A stretch of 64,000 bases of DNA from Anaerolineaceae bacterium (GCA_030653365.1 JAURZL010000009.1:62001-126000); one strand, 5' to 3'. Positions 1 to 12,726 are shown, counted from the stretch's first letter. The notes: generated by a model not told the origin, from the sequence alone. Program-made: numbers and translations.

Positions 1-503
1 ATCCAGATCGAGTTAACAAACTGGTTCTTGTAGACAGTTACGGATTGCAACGCAAGGCACCATTCCATAAACTCAGTTATCTGTTTGTGCGTATGCCAGG
101 GATGCGGGCTTTGACATACTGGTCACTTCGCAGCCGGTCGCTGGTGAAATATTCCCTAGGAATGATCCTGAAACGGCCTGGTTCAGTGACAGAAGATCTG
201 GTGGAGAAGGTTTACCAGCAATTACTCATACCGGGAGGCACCAAAGCATTTTCTGATTTTCAGAACGCAGATGTCGGATGGCAGGGTTTGAAAACGAATT
301 TTCTGGATCGATTACCAGATTTAAAAGCCAAAACGCTGGTGATTCATGGAGGAAAGGACTCACTGGTGCCATTAGAAGCTTCCAAAGAAGCACATCACTT
401 GATCCAGAAATCTGAGATGGTGATTATGGAAGGTTGTGGGCATTGGCCGCAGCGGGATCAACCTGAGGAGTTTAATAAACTGGTCAGTGAATTCCTGTTT
501 TGA
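1..503 (+). CDS. alpha/beta hydrolase, C-terminal part (5' end outside window)
   Basis: Frame is open from base 3 (PDRVNKLVLVDSYGLQRKAPF...) into the listed ORF; C-terminal LVIHGGKDSLVPLEAS...GCGHWPQRDQPEEF is typical of alpha/beta hydrolases (Asp and His of the triad). Confidence 0.85.
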   Translation, partial: PDRVNKLVLVDSYGLQRKAPFHKLSYLFVRMPGMRALTYWSLRSRSLVKYSLGMILKRPGSVTEDLVEKVYQQLLIPGGTKAFSDFQNADVGWQGLKTNFLDRLPDLKAKTLVIHGGKDSLVPLEASKEAHHLIQKSEMVIMEGCGHWPQRDQPEEFNKLVSEFLF

Positions 504-1143
504 GCACATAAATCCATTTCCGGGAAATTTATTTATAAATTCCAGGAGGGGATAAAAAAAATGTACAAAATTGAAAAGAATTAAATATTGGATAATTATG
601 TAAGATAATATTCATTATATTACATAACTCACATATAAATAAATGCTTTTATTATTATCAGTGACTATGAAGTTGAAAATCATAACGAAAGAAACAAAAA
701 CTAAAATTTCTAATAAACCGTTTAGATCGTAAGCTGACAGAAATCCTTTATTAGAAAAAACCATCGCACAGAGAATATTAAATTCATAAAATCATATTCC
801 AACAAAAATTTATCGAGCGAGACACACTCATAAGAAACGTAAATAAATTTCAACCCCCTCCATTCTGCTGGACGGTCTCACCGAATAACGTTAAGCATAA
901 ATTCTAAGAATATACGTTCCATCAATTTAACTTATACATCTAATTCAACCATAGAACATTACATTAAAATCAATATTTATCTATGTACAACGTATGTATA
1001 AACATAAATCAATCACCTCTCCCCTGCCCTTTCCACATAAATGACTTTCAACTTTAAACTGTCACCTAACTGATTTACTGTATAATGGATTTCAACCATT
1101 TTTCACCAATTTATTTATTTTTCACCAGTAGTAGGATCCAGCA

Positions 1144-2088
1144 ATGACTAATCAGTCCAAAAAATTCTCGATTATTTCAAAATCTACACGAAATTATTTC
1201 AATATTTCACGTAAAACTGGAAATTTTTCCCTGGTGAAATGGATTCATGGTTATATTTATGCACGCTGGCCTTACCTTTACATCGGCATAGGTAAAGGTG
1301 ATCATCCGATTGTCCGACCATTAATGCCTTTTATTTCATTTCTGACGAGGGTTAATCCTTTCAAAATTCGATCCAGTGAACAACATGCAGTCGATCTTCC
1401 CAGCCATACTGTTGCCGATGGATATCATGGGAAAGCAATCCCATTACAAACCGCACGGGAATTGATCATGGTCAATGAACCCATCAATAAACCAGATTTA
1501 GAGCATGTTATCCCCTATACAAAAGCCAGAGCCATTATCTTAGAAAATCCTAATCATATCATTGCCCTTGACTGTCCTTGTCGAGCATCAAAAGAAGAAC
1601 ATTGTTCGCCTATCGATGTCTGTCTGGTTGTCGGTGAACCTTTCGCTAGTTTCATTCAGGAACATCAACCTCAAAAAACACGTTGGATTACGCAGGAAGA
1701 AGCTGTGAAGATTCTGGAAGAGGAAGATGCCCGCGGACACGTACACCATGCCTTTTTTAAAGATGCTATGCTGGGGCGATATTATGCGATTTGCAACTGC
1801 TGCAGCTGTTGTTGTGGTGCCATGAAGGCTCATCAAAATCACATCCCTATGTTGGCATCATCCGGTTATGTCGCCCAAATTGACCACAAATTGTGCCTGG
1901 ATTGTGGTACATGTATTGAATATTGTCAATTTTTTGCTTTAGGATTTGATGATAATTACACCACAATTGTGAATTATGACCTTTGTATGGGGTGCGGTGT
2001 CTGTGTTTCTAAATGTCCTGCGAGTGCAATAAATCTTCATTTAGAGCCATCAAAAGGGATGCCATTAGAAGTCAATAATCTGATTTAA
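1144..2088 (+). CDS. 4Fe-4S ferredoxin-type protein
   Basis: CLDCGTCIEYCQF and CMGCGVCVSKCP ferredoxin motifs plus extra Cys clusters (CPCRASKEEHC, CNCCSCCCG). Confidence 0.85.
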   Translation: MTNQSKKFSIISKSTRNYFNISRKTGNFSLVKWIHGYIYARWPYLYIGIGKGDHPIVRPLMPFISFLTRVNPFKIRSSEQHAVDLPSHTVADGYHGKAIPLQTARELIMVNEPINKPDLEHVIPYTKARAIILENPNHIIALDCPCRASKEEHCSPIDVCLVVGEPFASFIQEHQPQKTRWITQEEAVKILEEEDARGHVHHAFFKDAMLGRYYAICNCCSCCCGAMKAHQNHIPMLASSGYVAQIDHKLCLDCGTCIEYCQFFALGFDDNYTTIVNYDLCMGCGVCVSKCPASAINLHLEPSKGMPLEVNNLI

Positions 2089-2260
2089 ATACGGCAATTC
2101 TGAGACTGCGATTTGTTTCAAGCAGCCAGAATTGATCATGACTTTCTCATGAAAAACTAATTTTTGTAAGTGCGACCTGCCCCTCCCCAATCTCAGAAAC
2201 CTGATCGTAGATTGCGTACAATCTTTTAGATGCTTTCGCTTGATTATTCTTGTGAATTAA

Positions 2261-2275
2261 TTATAATTATTCTAA
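2261..2275. promoter_or_regulatory. PerR-box-like operator upstream of the Fur-family gene
   Basis: TTATAATTATTCTAA differs by one base from the PerR consensus TTATAATNATTATAA; 20 nt before the start codon. Confidence 0.55.
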
Positions 2276-2294
2276 TTAAAGAATTATTATTGAT

Positions 2295-2744
2295 ATGGAA
2301 ACCACCATGAATGATCCAAAAAAACGATTTAATGAATTGATTATTGTATTGAAAAAACAAGGGTATCGGATGACGCCGCAACGGCTAGAGTTGATTCGGA
2401 TCATCTCTGCCAGTAAAGGACATCCCAGCGCTTCACAGATCTATGAAACCATCAAACATCAGTTTCCAAGCATGAGTCAGGCAACAGTTTATAACACTCT
2501 GACGCTGCTTAAGGAAATGGATCAAATTCTGGAAATCGATTTACACGGCGATAGTCACTATGATGGCAATCGACCGGAGCCTCACCCCCACATTATTTGT
2601 GTAAAATGCAATCAAATTGTGGATGGGGAATTTGACATAGCTCATGAATCTATCAAAAGATTAGAAGAAGTTTCTGGTTTTCATATCATGCGTACGCAAT
2701 TTGCGTTTTATGGTCTTTGTCCTGATTGCCGATCAGATAGCTGA
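2295..2744 (+). CDS. Fur-family transcriptional regulator, PerR-like
   Basis: Winged-helix N-terminus (GYRMTPQRLELIRIISASKGHPSASQIYETI), PHPHIICVKC and CPDC zinc motifs; adjacent to katG. Confidence 0.9.
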   Translation: METTMNDPKKRFNELIIVLKKQGYRMTPQRLELIRIISASKGHPSASQIYETIKHQFPSMSQATVYNTLTLLKEMDQILEIDLHGDSHYDGNRPEPHPHIICVKCNQIVDGEFDIAHESIKRLEEVSGFHIMRTQFAFYGLCPDCRSDS

Positions 2745-2793
2745 GTTTTCACCAATAATTATTAATTGCTGTGGAACTCTTTCAAAAATCTGA

Positions 2794-5025
<2,232 letters not shown>

Positions 5026-5075
5026 TCGCTAATCCACACAGAAAATTGTTGTTGAATTACAATTTCAGCAGCCAA

Positions 5076-5124
5076 AAATCTCCGGTTCAGGAGTGACCAA
5101 AACCACCTGCTGAACCGGAGATTT
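5076..5124. terminator. bidirectional terminator-like hairpin between convergent genes
   Basis: Perfect 15-bp stem AAATCTCCGGTTCAG / CTGAACCGGAGATTT between katG and the FHA gene. Confidence 0.65.
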
Positions 5125-5194
5125 AAAATTTATGCAATCAATGAATTTGAAAAATCATCTTATTGATTGATAACCTACCTGCATCAATCAAAGA

Positions 5195-6214
5195 TTAAAT
5201 TTCAAATAATAAAACCATCACTTTTCCCAGTCCAATTTTCATGCCTGGTTGCAGTTCATATACCTTTTCCGCTTCAATCTTCTGACCATTCATTGTTACT
5301 CCATTGGTGCTGTTTAGGTCCAGGATGGTAAAACGGTTAGCCTGGGCATCATAGTTTATCTCGGCATGTTGTCTGGAGATATCTCCTTCACTGGAAAAGA
5401 GCGGAATCACACGACCAAGAATCACAGGAAAGGATTGTAGTGGAATTCTCTGACCAATATTGGAGGGATTTAATGATTTTTCGATCACAAGATTTGCTGA
5501 CCCCCCTCCTCGCGCAGGAACAACCTTCGTATGATAATCTTCTGCCGGGGCTGAAACTGGTTTGCTGATTGGTGCAGATACATCCATTGTAGGCATCACG
5601 GGATGAGATTTGGTGGTAAATACGAAACTGACTTTATGCTGGCCAAATGCCAATCGATCACCACTCTTCAGTTTATTCATGCTATGAGGTGGTAATAATT
5701 TCCCATTTAAATAAGTCGGGTTGTTGGCTGATTGAGGTTCAATAAAAAATGAACCTTCTGAAAAGACAATCTGGGCATGCTTACGAGAGATTGTCATACC
5801 AATTGCCAGAATCTGCATGTTGACAGCCAGCATAATATTATGATTGACTTCCGTGCTGGGACGCCCAATGATGGCCGGTGTCCACTGAATATCAAAGCTG
5901 ATATTGGAAGTCTCTTCCCTTAATGAGGCATGATCCTTTAGATCCAGCATTTTCCGGATGGTTTGATGTAAATATCCAACAGACAATTCATCCTGCGGTT
6001 GAATATCCAGCTGGGCCAGGGTTTGATTTACATTCAGTGGTTTTTCAATCCCTTCTAATTGGATGCTGTATTTTTCCGGGGAATCCGCATCAATATCATC
6101 AAACTCTTTCAGGATTTCATCGATTAGCGTTTTTACTGTGATCGACCTGCGCACCCGAGCACGCTGCCCGGCATGTTCAAAAACATTTATCTTCACATCA
6201 ATATAATCGTCCAT
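5195..6214 (-). CDS. ubiquitin-like (YukD/EsaB-type) domain fused to two FHA domains; T7SS-associated
   Basis: N-terminal ~85 aa resembles a ubiquitin-like fold (IDVKINVFEHAGQRARVRRSITVKTLIDEIL...LNVNQTLAQLDIQPQDELSVGY); two FHA cores (TISRKHAQI and DISRQHAEI...NSTNGVTMNGQKI); directly downstream of an EssC-like gene. Confidence 0.75.
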   Translation of the reverse strand: MDDYIDVKINVFEHAGQRARVRRSITVKTLIDEILKEFDDIDADSPEKYSIQLEGIEKPLNVNQTLAQLDIQPQDELSVGYLHQTIRKMLDLKDHASLREETSNISFDIQWTPAIIGRPSTEVNHNIMLAVNMQILAIGMTISRKHAQIVFSEGSFFIEPQSANNPTYLNGKLLPPHSMNKLKSGDRLAFGQHKVSFVFTTKSHPVMPTMDVSAPISKPVSAPAEDYHTKVVPARGGGSANLVIEKSLNPSNIGQRIPLQSFPVILGRVIPLFSSEGDISRQHAEINYDAQANRFTILDLNSTNGVTMNGQKIEAEKVYELQPGMKIGLGKVMVLLFEI

Positions 6215-6217
6215 ACC

Positions 6218-9200
6218 TTAATCCTCAGGTGTTTTATCATTTTCTAAGCCGGTGATGTTGGAATCTTTATCAAGATCAAAATTTTCAACAATCGGAAAAT
6301 CATCATCGCTTATTTCAATATCATCCAAACTTTCATCGTCTAAACCTTGAAGCGCATTATAACTTTCTACCAGATCACCAGGCGATAAGACTGCCAACAT
6401 ATCCTCAGTCATGCCACTTTCAATCAATTTTTTCTTGACTTCCCCCATATTATATTTCGAAAGGTCAACAGTGCTATTAGTTATTGGCGTTGATCGTTGG
6501 TAAGTTGAAATTTGATCAGTTTGTGAAGTTTCTGTATCACCTTCTGCGGTTTTCTCTTGTGGAACCCGTAACCATTTCGACTTTTTATCAGGATATTTGT
6601 TGACAATTAACTTGATCCAATTATCAACGGAAGCCTCAGCTTCTTCATCGCTTGTGTAAGGGGTTGCAATTTGCAGCATGCTGGTAATTCCCGAACGTAC
6701 GATGAAAGATCTTCCCATCGGCAATTCAACATCAGCTAGGCTGCGTGGGAATTTACCATTCAAACGGTTGACAGCATCGGCACTCATAAGAGCGATACCA
6801 AAATTCGTTCCAGTGATAACCTTACGTAAATCATCTGACGTGCTCATCATCGCAACTGATCCTGCTGCTATTACGATTACTCCAGCTGTTTGATATTTTC
6901 GGACCAAAGAAGATATATCTTCGAAGAATTGCATCTTCTTGCGGTTCGATTCATCCGAGAAGGAATCGTAGTTATCGATTAAGATCACTAATTTCCGCCG
7001 TTTTGGATGCACTTCGAAGTCTAAACATTCCTCTCGAATATTTTCCAGTAAATCATCCAACTGATCAACTTCATCGATTGTTTCCAACACATGCGGTAAT
7101 TCCAGTAATGAATGGTCACTCCCCTTCCACAATTTGCGAGAATAATCGATCAAAACCATCGTAAAGTCATCAGGGCCATAATTTGCTGCCAGTGAAAAGA
7201 TGATGGTTCGTAATGTGCTTGTTTTGCCGGAGAATGGTTGCCCCAAAATCACCATATGAGGACCCTGACGTTCAATATCAATATATGCGGCTTCCAGAGT
7301 ACGATCGTCAATACCCATTAGGATGTTCAAGCGTTTTCCAGTGGGATAGGTGACTTCTTTCATTAATCGTTCTAAAGATACACGTAATTGTAAGGTCTCA
7401 ATGGTAGATGGTTTTTCACTTTTCCATCTATCTCCCCAGATCTCTTTCATCCGTATGCACATCTGATTGAGTTTTGCCATGTTGTCCATATCGTTTTCAT
7501 CTGGATTGAATGAAAGTGCTGTTTGAAATTCCAACGGCATGTTGCCAACACGAACAAATCCTCTACCAGGTACATTACTGAGATCTGCTGGAACTCCACG
7601 ACCGACGATATCTGCATACTCACTGGGATCAGAAAGTTTCAAGGTAAATCTTTCCGAAATCAAGTTGAACAATTTACCGGTTAGCGCCTGGGTAACATCA
7701 GCAGTGATCAGGAAGTGGACACCGTACGCGCGTGCTTCACGAACAATGGAGATGAATGGTGCCATTAATCCATCGTAATATTCTCTGAATTCAGCAAAAT
7801 TATCGACGACTACCATAATGGCAGGCAATTTTTTGTCAGGATAATTATGATTGTAGGTTTCAAGACTGTTTACCCGCACCTCGCTGAAGAGTAATTGGCG
7901 GTGTTCGATCAGATCGTTGATCCTGCGCAGTACACGTAAAACCCGCTCTTCCTCTTCTGAGGTAATGATTGCGCCAACATGCGGTAAGTCAGTAAAGACT
8001 GTTAATGCTCGCCCACCGAAATCGAGAATATAGATCTGGAGATCGTCGGGAGAGTGTGTTAAGACAAGAGAAGTGATAATTGTCCGAATGAATGTGGTTT
8101 TCCCACGACCAGACGCACCAAAGATAGCTACATGCCCATTCGGGAAGTCAATTTTCAATGGTTTCTGACTGGCGAGATATGGATTGTCCACCAAACCAAT
8201 TAAAGGGCGCATATTGTTCTTACCCCAAACCAGCGCATCCCATTTGAAATCTTCTTTAAAGAACGTAGTCGCTTTTTCATTGAGGGACACACCGCTGACA
8301 TTGACTGAATCGGTTTGTTTCAACATATCAATGTCGTCGTCGTTCATGTAGGCAACATCCAGCGGTGTCTCCAGAGTGAGAATATTCTTACCGGTTTGTG
8401 GTGCTAAGAACTCCGGCCAGGGGCGCCATTGAGGGCGGGATTCGGTCGTTGCCAGGTTGGCTAACATATCGACAATTACATCATACAGTTTAGGTGGTTC
8501 GATTGCTTTATGTGCCGCTGATTTTTTAGCCCGGTCAACCCAAATCACATTGGGGGTGACATTTTCTTCCTGAGGACCTTTATAATCACCACCAGTGTAG
8601 GCTGTTTGGATTAATTCAATATTCTCATTACCGACCTGAAGATAGCCACGCCCAGGAATCCCAGGCGGTAGGAAAGCAGCATCCGACCGGCGTAAAAGTT
8701 CACGACTATCATCAGGTGTTTCCACACGTAAACAAATTCGGAACTTAATATTCGCGCGCATTTGATCAGTTACCCCTACTGGCCTCTGTGCAGCAAGAAT
8801 TAAGGTGACACCTAATGCACGACCCAAACGGGTGATACTCTCCAACTGGTTTTTGTACTCTGCATTTCCTGAAATCATCTCAGCGAACTCATCAATGATA
8901 ATAAAGAGATGTGGATACGGTGGACGTCCTGGTTCCAGATTCAATCCCTTTTTGCGGTAATGAACAATATCCTTCGAGTTGGTATAGGTGTTCAGTTTTT
9001 GGCGGCGGTCTAATTCAGCAATGATGGAAGCAAAGACGCGGGCGGTGGCTGATTGATCCAGGTTGGTGACGATATCAACCTTATGGGGTAATTTCTTGAA
9101 TGGTTCAAAGGCAGAACCACCTTTGTAGTCAATTAACACAAAATTAAGCACATCCGGATTGAAATTGAGAGCCATACCGATAATCATGGTCATCAATAAT

Positions 9201-10861
9201 TCGGATTTACCGGAACCGGTGGATCCTGCGATCAAGCCATGGACACCATCGGCTTTTGCAGAGAATGTCAGGGTTCTTGGTTCATTGCCAGACAGTAAAC
9301 CGACGGCAGTGAACAACCAATCCGCCACATTGGGGTTCATGGATCTGGACCAATTTTCTGCAGTCATCTCCTGCAATTGATCCATGGTGGTGACGTTCAA
9401 CATTTCTAGCAAAGTAACATTTGCTGCTAAGGTTGACCCATATCCGCGACGGATATCAAGCGGTTCCAAACACTTCGAGTAAGATCTTGCTTTTTCTTGC
9501 GTGGTTACCAATTTGGTAGCACCGACATAACGAACAGTATTGAAACCAGTTTCGGCATAACGAAAGATCGCACTTTCCTGATCAACCGGGTCCAAACCAA
9601 CTTCGATAATCGCTTCACAGCGACTGGGTACTTTTTTACGATCAGGAACGATAAAGATAATACCAGCACCAAGAATTTGACCATCCAGGAGAATGGTGGA
9701 GATGGTGGCTTCACCTTCTAAATCTTTCAAGGCTGACCAATCTGGTGCCATGGTTTGAACGTCAACTACCACCAACATGAAGGGTAATTTGACATCCTCT
9801 CCACTTTCTCTATCCTGAAGGCGCATACGTCTGCGTTCCAGAATGGTACGAACATTTTTCCAGAACATTCGCATTCGATCGACTTCGTTCTCTCCTGGTC
9901 TTTCATCATTTTCAAAACAAAGTGTCTCAGACTTATCCGCTTCCTTACAATGTGGTAAGGAATATGCCCAGCGCCAGTGTTTACGCATCTCATTGGTGCC
10001 TGCAACATACAACATCGTATCCTGCGGAGAATGAAAAGTAGCATAATCTACCAGCATCGTTTGCAGATAGGAATGGACAATTTCTTCTGAATCTCCCGCG
10101 ATGCCGATGGAATGACGGATGGTGACCACTTTATCTTCCGCCATTGTGCCTGCACCTTCTTCATCTTGTTTTTTTTCTTCTACTTTTTTCTGTTCCGTTT
10201 CATTGGTTTGAACGTATAAAGGAATCGTAACAGGCACATCGAATAAAAGTCGTGAATTCTCTGCCAGGCGGGTGGCTTCCCGAATTAATGGGTTCTCAAC
10301 CTGTTCAGTTTCACTCATCTTGTATATGACGGTCGATTGACGCGTACTGATTCCCAGACGTAAATTCATGAAGTCATGGTCGGTAGGCCGGCGTTCCCAT
10401 AAACGTGTACCAGAGCGAATATCCTCCTGTTTTTGCGGTCCCCCTTTTAAGATATCATCAGCAATTGCTAAGGAAATATCAGGATTGGGATAGTTGTAGT
10501 AATAATAGATTTTTTGTTGCTCATGTTCACTTTCCATCTGCCGACGCATTTCACTGATCCGGCGTTGATAGGTCTCGCGAAGATTTTCAAGTCGCTTTTT
10601 GTCTGCTCGATTGGTATATAACGCCAGAGCAACCGATGCAACAACCGACAACATCATCGGAATCATCATAAACAAACTCTTCGCCTGACCAAACATCGAT
10701 ACCATTACATAACCGAAAATCATCACCATTGGAAGAAATGCTTGTGCCATAATGGCATTGGGGTTAATGTCCAAATCTGGTGGATTGGGAATTTCTCTAA
10801 CCCCGGATGGTAATTCAGGTTCTATACGGGGTGGTCGATCGATAAAGATTTTATCTGCCAT
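6218..10861 (-). CDS. type VII secretion FtsK/SpoIIIE-type ATPase (EssC/EccC-like)
   Basis: 1547 aa; N-terminal TM pair; three P-loops GSTGSGKSE, GASGRGKTT and GQPFSGKTS; EssC-like VLIDYKGGSAFEPF and LFIIIDEFAEM. Confidence 0.93.
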   Translation of the reverse strand: MADKIFIDRPPRIEPELPSGVREIPNPPDLDINPNAIMAQAFLPMVMIFGYVMVSMFGQAKSLFMMIPMMLSVVASVALALYTNRADKKRLENLRETYQRRISEMRRQMESEHEQQKIYYYYNYPNPDISLAIADDILKGGPQKQEDIRSGTRLWERRPTDHDFMNLRLGISTRQSTVIYKMSETEQVENPLIREATRLAENSRLLFDVPVTIPLYVQTNETEQKKVEEKKQDEEGAGTMAEDKVVTIRHSIGIAGDSEEIVHSYLQTMLVDYATFHSPQDTMLYVAGTNEMRKHWRWAYSLPHCKEADKSETLCFENDERPGENEVDRMRMFWKNVRTILERRRMRLQDRESGEDVKLPFMLVVVDVQTMAPDWSALKDLEGEATISTILLDGQILGAGIIFIVPDRKKVPSRCEAIIEVGLDPVDQESAIFRYAETGFNTVRYVGATKLVTTQEKARSYSKCLEPLDIRRGYGSTLAANVTLLEMLNVTTMDQLQEMTAENWSRSMNPNVADWLFTAVGLLSGNEPRTLTFSAKADGVHGLIAGSTGSGKSELLMTMIIGMALNFNPDVLNFVLIDYKGGSAFEPFKKLPHKVDIVTNLDQSATARVFASIIAELDRRQKLNTYTNSKDIVHYRKKGLNLEPGRPPYPHLFIIIDEFAEMISGNAEYKNQLESITRLGRALGVTLILAAQRPVGVTDQMRANIKFRICLRVETPDDSRELLRRSDAAFLPPGIPGRGYLQVGNENIELIQTAYTGGDYKGPQEENVTPNVIWVDRAKKSAAHKAIEPPKLYDVIVDMLANLATTESRPQWRPWPEFLAPQTGKNILTLETPLDVAYMNDDDIDMLKQTDSVNVSGVSLNEKATTFFKEDFKWDALVWGKNNMRPLIGLVDNPYLASQKPLKIDFPNGHVAIFGASGRGKTTFIRTIITSLVLTHSPDDLQIYILDFGGRALTVFTDLPHVGAIITSEEEERVLRVLRRINDLIEHRQLLFSEVRVNSLETYNHNYPDKKLPAIMVVVDNFAEFREYYDGLMAPFISIVREARAYGVHFLITADVTQALTGKLFNLISERFTLKLSDPSEYADIVGRGVPADLSNVPGRGFVRVGNMPLEFQTALSFNPDENDMDNMAKLNQMCIRMKEIWGDRWKSEKPSTIETLQLRVSLERLMKEVTYPTGKRLNILMGIDDRTLEAAYIDIERQGPHMVILGQPFSGKTSTLRTIIFSLAANYGPDDFTMVLIDYSRKLWKGSDHSLLELPHVLETIDEVDQLDDLLENIREECLDFEVHPKRRKLVILIDNYDSFSDESNRKKMQFFEDISSLVRKYQTAGVIVIAAGSVAMMSTSDDLRKVITGTNFGIALMSADAVNRLNGKFPRSLADVELPMGRSFIVRSGITSMLQIATPYTSDEEAEASVDNWIKLIVNKYPDKKSKWLRVPQEKTAEGDTETSQTDQISTYQRSTPITNSTVDLSKYNMGEVKKKLIESGMTEDMLAVLSPGDLVESYNALQGLDDESLDDIEISDDDFPIVENFDLDKDSNITGLENDKTPED

Positions 10862-10871
10862 TCTTCCTCCC

Positions 10872-11945
10872 CTATCCTTCAGGTAATAGTGAAACAGCGA
10901 ACATAAGGATTAATGAGACAGCCAACAAGGCTGCCAGAACAATAAATAGCATTCTCCAATTTACACCTCTCGATATTTTCTCGGCTGGAATGGGTGGAAA
11001 ATAGGGTTTCAGTGCATTGACCAGAGTCACGACATCCGGAAAACGAGTTTGTGGGTTGACACTGATCGCTTTTTCAACAATTACAGGGATTTCCTTCAGG
11101 TCTATTCTTCCGGATGGTTTGAATGCGCCGGATTTTATACTGCGAAAAACCGTTTCATCTTTCTTGAGATGATATTCATATGCCGGTCTTCCGGTTAACA
11201 TTTCATATAATAGAAGGCCAATTCCATATACATCAGCAGAATGTGCCACATTTCCACTGGGAGATAGGATCTCAGGTGCTGTATAAGCAGGCAAATTATA
11301 TTGATCATTCCAAATTTGAGGAATATTGTTGGTTAAGTCCCCTACACCAAGATCCAATAACAAAGGCCTTGGAATGCCTTGTTTATCAAAACGTAAAAAA
11401 ACAATATCCGGGTTTAAACAAAGATGGATTTTTCCAGCCCGGTGAAGGTAAATAATTACATCACTGATACTGATACCAATCCAACCAACATGTTGAAACC
11501 AGGGTTGTGGATTTTTAAATAAATAATTCCTGAGTACTTCGCCTTCAAAAAATTGGAAAACAGCATAATATTTAACTTTCCCCTGAATGACAGTCCATCC
11601 ATAAGGATGTTGGGCGATTGTGCTTTGGGGATGGGCAGGTAATAATACCGGTAATAAGGGATGTTGACCAGCTTTTGCCAACTGATAGAATGCGATTGCT
11701 TCCTGGCGTAATTTGTCCTCACATCCGGTATTCGCAATTTTTAAGAAAACAACTTCATTTTCACGGCGGGCTTGATATACGATAGCTGAACGTAAAATCA
11801 CTAATGGTTGCACTATTTCAAAAATGCCAAACCATTCACCGTTATTAAATATTTCGGTTGCATTTTCTGCCGGGCAATGTTTCTCCTGGCACCAAAGATT
11901 AAAATCTTGCGAAATGACATTACACTTAAGACAAATTCGATTCAT
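10872..11945 (-). CDS. membrane-anchored protein-kinase-like protein, predicted pseudokinase
   Basis: Kinase C-lobe features (YTAPEIL, SADVYGIGLLLYEMLTGRPAYE) but HRD replaced by HLC, DFG by DLG and no Gly-rich loop; N-terminal Cys pairs (CLKC...CQEKHC), C-terminal TM helix. Confidence 0.8.
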   Translation of the reverse strand: MNRICLKCNVISQDFNLWCQEKHCPAENATEIFNNGEWFGIFEIVQPLVILRSAIVYQARRENEVVFLKIANTGCEDKLRQEAIAFYQLAKAGQHPLLPVLLPAHPQSTIAQHPYGWTVIQGKVKYYAVFQFFEGEVLRNYLFKNPQPWFQHVGWIGISISDVIIYLHRAGKIHLCLNPDIVFLRFDKQGIPRPLLLDLGVGDLTNNIPQIWNDQYNLPAYTAPEILSPSGNVAHSADVYGIGLLLYEMLTGRPAYEYHLKKDETVFRSIKSGAFKPSGRIDLKEIPVIVEKAISVNPQTRFPDVVTLVNALKPYFPPIPAEKISRGVNWRMLFIVLAALLAVSLILMFAVSLLPEG

Positions 11946-11987
11946 AATGCCTCATATTTTTCGCGTAAAAACTTGCAGAATAAAGGT

Positions 11988-12021
11988 AGCAAGTATATGG
12001 ATGAGGATCCATATACTTGCT
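11988..12021. terminator. perfect stem-loop between WXG100-like genes and downstream machinery genes
   Basis: AGCAAGTATATGGAT-GAGG-ATCCATATACTTGCT: 15-bp stem, 4-nt loop. Confidence 0.6.
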
Positions 12022-12051
12022 ATTCGTCCCTATTTGAATAACATATCTCAA

Positions 12052-12348
12052 TTATCTAAATCTACGTGAACCTGATTCATCACCGGTTCGGTAGTGCAAA
12101 ATTGCACCATTTAGATCATTTTGTAATTCATTCATTTTCTTGGCCATTCTTTGGACGCGTGGTTTTATTGTACTGAGATATCGTTCAACCGCTGCTCCAC
12201 CGAATAATCCTACAAAAGCTGATGCTCGTAGGAGGTTGATAGCTACTTCCAAGGCTTTGGTAACACCTTTTAAGATATCGCTAAAGGTACCAAAAGCTTT
12301 TGCCATCTTTTCGACTTGGGGAATATCCATAAAAACTTCTTCAGCCAT
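12052..12348 (-). CDS. small helical WXG100-like protein (divergent)
   Basis: 98 aa, helix-turn-helix layout with central GLFGGAAVERY in the WXG position; in the WXG100 gene cluster. Confidence 0.55.
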   Translation of the reverse strand: MAEEVFMDIPQVEKMAKAFGTFSDILKGVTKALEVAINLLRASAFVGLFGGAAVERYLSTIKPRVQRMAKKMNELQNDLNGAILHYRTGDESGSRRFR

Positions 12349-12371
12349 TTTTGTATCTCCTTTTTAGATTT

Positions 12372-12707
12372 CTAACCCTTGAAAATTTTTGAAAAGACAT
12401 CAACCATTTCATTGGCTTTGGAAGCCGCTTGTTTATCAGCTTGATTCATAGTTTCAACGGCTTTCTTGATTGCCTCGCTGAAACTCATATTAATGTTGCC
12501 AATACTGGCCAATTGAGGAATCACACGAGTTGTCATTTCATTAACGAACTTAACGCTTCCATCTCCCTTCCAGATACCACCGGTTACCTGCTGTACATAA
12601 CCTTTCAACGGAGAGGTAATTGCGCTTTGAATAATATTGATTTGAGCTGTGATCATACCGGTCACAGACTGGACTATACTTCGTGCAAGTTTAAAGATAC
12701 CAAACAT
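12372..12707 (-). CDS. WXG100-like protein
   Basis: 111 aa with central GGIWKGDGSVKFVNEM (WxG-type turn). Confidence 0.65.
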   Translation of the reverse strand: MFGIFKLARSIVQSVTGMITAQINIIQSAITSPLKGYVQQVTGGIWKGDGSVKFVNEMTTRVIPQLASIGNINMSFSEAIKKAVETMNQADKQAASKANEMVDVFSKIFKG

Positions 12708-12726
12708 TATTTACCTCCGAGTTGGA

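Noticed and set aside
504-1143. AT-rich 640-bp gap examined for small RNAs or remnants
   Set aside because: No convincing ORF, hairpin series or known RNA motif; simply AT-rich intergenic DNA as far as can be read by eye.
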